Below the pieces are notes generated by a model. The model saw only the letters and a program-made list of their open reading frames with translations, was not told where the DNA came from and did no database searches. This document shows, in pieces, positions 5,533 through 6,516 of a stretch of 6,516 bases of DNA. The translations under genes and the position numbers were made by a program. The stretch comes from Undivivens sp041652635. GTDB taxonomy: Bacteria > Omnitrophota > Gorgyraeia > Gygaellales > Profunditerraquicolaceae. Location of the stretch: the NCBI GenBank assembly GCA_041652635.1, contig JBAZGW010000080.1, positions 1 to 6,516 on the forward strand. Direction: 5' to 3'. Positions within the stretch are counted from its first letter, which is position 1. Every line of letters starts with the position of its first letter.

Positions 5533-6516
5533 ATGAATATTTTTGTAGGAAATTTGGCGTTTGAAGCCACCCCGGAAGAACTCAAGAAGAGATTTGAAGA
5601 GTTCGGCAAAGTTTCCATAGTAAAAATAATGTTGAATGATAAGGGGACTAAGTCGCGCGGATTCGCGTTCTTGGAGATGCCTGATGAGGTGGAGGCGCGT
5701 AAGGCTATCGGAGGCCTTAACGGGCAGGAATTCATCGGCCGTCCGCTTGTCGTAGGCGTTGCCCGGCCTAAGCTGGAGGCCATACGGGAGAAGCCCAAAG
5801 TTAAAAGGCAGCGCGGTAATTTCAGGGTTGAAGCCAACCGTGAAGTTTCATCAAAGCGCGAACCTCATCCCGGTTACGGAGAGGGCGGCGGATACAGGGG
5901 CGGAAAACGTATGCGCGGCGCCAGTCGTAGCGATGCTTATGATAATCAAGAAAAACCGGTAGCGGAGAAGTATTTTAAACCTTGGAGCCGGCCGTTTGAA
6001 GATCGTCGTCCCGTTGATAACAGGAGAAGCGGCCCGCATAGTGAAGGTTCGCGCGGAAATCTTCAAAAGCCCTGGGAGAGGACTTCGTCGGCATCAGGCA
6101 AGCCGCCTTTCAGGCCCGCGCGCCGGGAATCAAGGCCGCCGTTCGCCGCTCCTGCCCGTGGTGGCGATGACAGGCGCGGAAAGCCGTGGAGTAAGCCCGC
6201 GGGAGAACGTCCTGTCCGGCCCTGGCGCGGCAATGAAGGAAGTTCCGGCAGGCCGCCGCAGAGGCCGTGGAAAAAGCGGGAAGAAGGCGCGGCGCCATTC
6301 AGGCGCAGTGAACATCCGGGAGCGGAACGCAAAGAGCGCGGGCGTTTCGTCAAGCCCTGGGAGAGGACTTCGTCGGCATCAGGCAAGCCGCCTTTTAGGC
6401 CCGCGCGCCGGGAATCGAGGCCGCCGTTCGCCGCTCCTGCCCGTGGCGATGACAGGCGCGGAAAGCCGTGGAGTAAGCCCGCGGGAGAACGTCCTGCCCG
6501 GCCTTGGCGCGGCAAT
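5533..6516 (+). CDS. RRM RNA-binding protein with KPW-repeat tail (3' end cut off)
   Basis: The first 328 codons are open to the window's last base with no stop, so the gene is partial. Residues 1-80 form one RNA recognition motif: RNP2 IFVGNL at 3-8 and RNP1 RGFAFLEM at 42-49, with the aromatic positions for stacking on RNA bases intact. This resembles small bacterial and cyanobacterial glycine-rich RNA-binding proteins, which are usually only about 80-150 residues. Here the RRM is followed by at least 248 residues of low-complexity, Arg/Lys/Gly/Pro-rich sequence. The tail has eight [KR]PW motifs (149, 179, 217, 229, 244, 274, 311, 323), and a block from residue 179 to 234 is repeated from 274. 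The tail's GC is clearly higher than its neighbours'. It has its own promoter, long leader and strong ribosome binding site. An RNA chaperone or condensate-forming role is inference from RRM plus disordered basic tail. Confidence 0.9.
   Translation, partial: MNIFVGNLAFEATPEELKKRFEEFGKVSIVKIMLNDKGTKSRGFAFLEMPDEVEARKAIGGLNGQEFIGRPLVVGVARPKLEAIREKPKVKRQRGNFRVEANREVSSKREPHPGYGEGGGYRGGKRMRGASRSDAYDNQEKPVAEKYFKPWSRPFEDRRPVDNRRSGPHSEGSRGNLQKPWERTSSASGKPPFRPARRESRPPFAAPARGGDDRRGKPWSKPAGERPVRPWRGNEGSSGRPPQRPWKKREEGAAPFRRSEHPGAERKERGRFVKPWERTSSASGKPPFRPARRESRPPFAAPARGDDRRGKPWSKPAGERPARPWRGN
6067..6234 (+). repeat. Intragenic repeat copy 1 (56 codons)
   Basis: This block encodes residues 179-234 of the RRM protein, from KPWERTSSASG to RPWRGN. 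It recurs 285 nt (95 codons) downstream. The copies differ by four substitutions, three of them silent and one Val-to-Ala, plus one whole glycine codon present here and absent in copy 2. This points to a recent in-frame duplication. Confidence 0.9.
6352..6516 (+). repeat. Intragenic repeat copy 2 (55 codons, to window edge)
   Basis: This second copy of the tail block encodes residues 274-328. It is about 97-98% identical to copy 1 over aligned bases and in the same frame. The window ends exactly where the match to copy 1's RPWRGN ends, so whether the match, or further copies, continues is not visible. Assembly error at such a repeat is a possible alternative. Confidence 0.88.

Noticed and set aside
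6063..6515. A 150-codon open frame on the minus strand with internal repeats
   Set aside because: It is the antisense shadow of the RRM gene's GC-rich repeated tail; its repeats are those of the tail, and no ribosome binding site or family resemblance supports it.

Overview
This 6.5-kb window is bacterial chromosome with moderate GC. It carries six genes that are complete in the window and a seventh that runs off the right edge. No rRNA, tRNA, CRISPR array, phage gene or transposase was seen. The mix suggests an uncultured Gram-negative-type lineage: a DUF6941-like protein, a small two-helix membrane protein ending in an 'RFVLWAIKTLREK'-like tail, a B12-binding/DUF4080-type radical SAM protein, a DUF819 permease with a dipeptide epimerase, and an RRM protein with a long disordered basic tail. 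Candidatus Omnitrophota or a neighbouring phylum is my best guess, from memory of similar proteins and at low to moderate confidence.

Layout. Positions 12-2647 are read rightward: a DUF6941-like protein, a 166-nt gap holding two RNA- or DNA-level palindromes, then a close-packed run of a small membrane protein, an HU-family DNA-binding protein with an unusual arm, and a radical SAM enzyme. Positions 2794-5047 are read leftward: an enolase-superfamily dipeptide epimerase followed one base later by a DUF819 membrane protein. This two-gene operon plausibly handles cell-wall-type dipeptides. Positions 5533-6516 are read rightward: an RRM RNA-binding protein behind a good sigma70-type promoter and a leader of about 124 nt. 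Its tail contains repeated [KR]PW motifs and a recent in-frame duplication of about 56 codons, and it continues beyond the window.

The most unusual content is non-coding. The convergent gap (about 2626-2774) and the divergent gap (5143-5363) each hold a degenerate element with a roughly 7-nt period. Each element has inverted ends of the type GGTTCTG-GGTNCTG. The two elements flank the epimerase/DUF819 operon, and a 13-nt word (GTTCTGGGTCCTG) occurs exactly in opposite orientations on its two sides. The left end of the first element also encodes the last six residues and the stop codon of the radical SAM gene. I saw no clear defence, toxin or mobile-element system. The findings worth following are the heptad elements, the altered HU arm, the KPW-repeat RNA-binding tail and the epimerase/permease pair.
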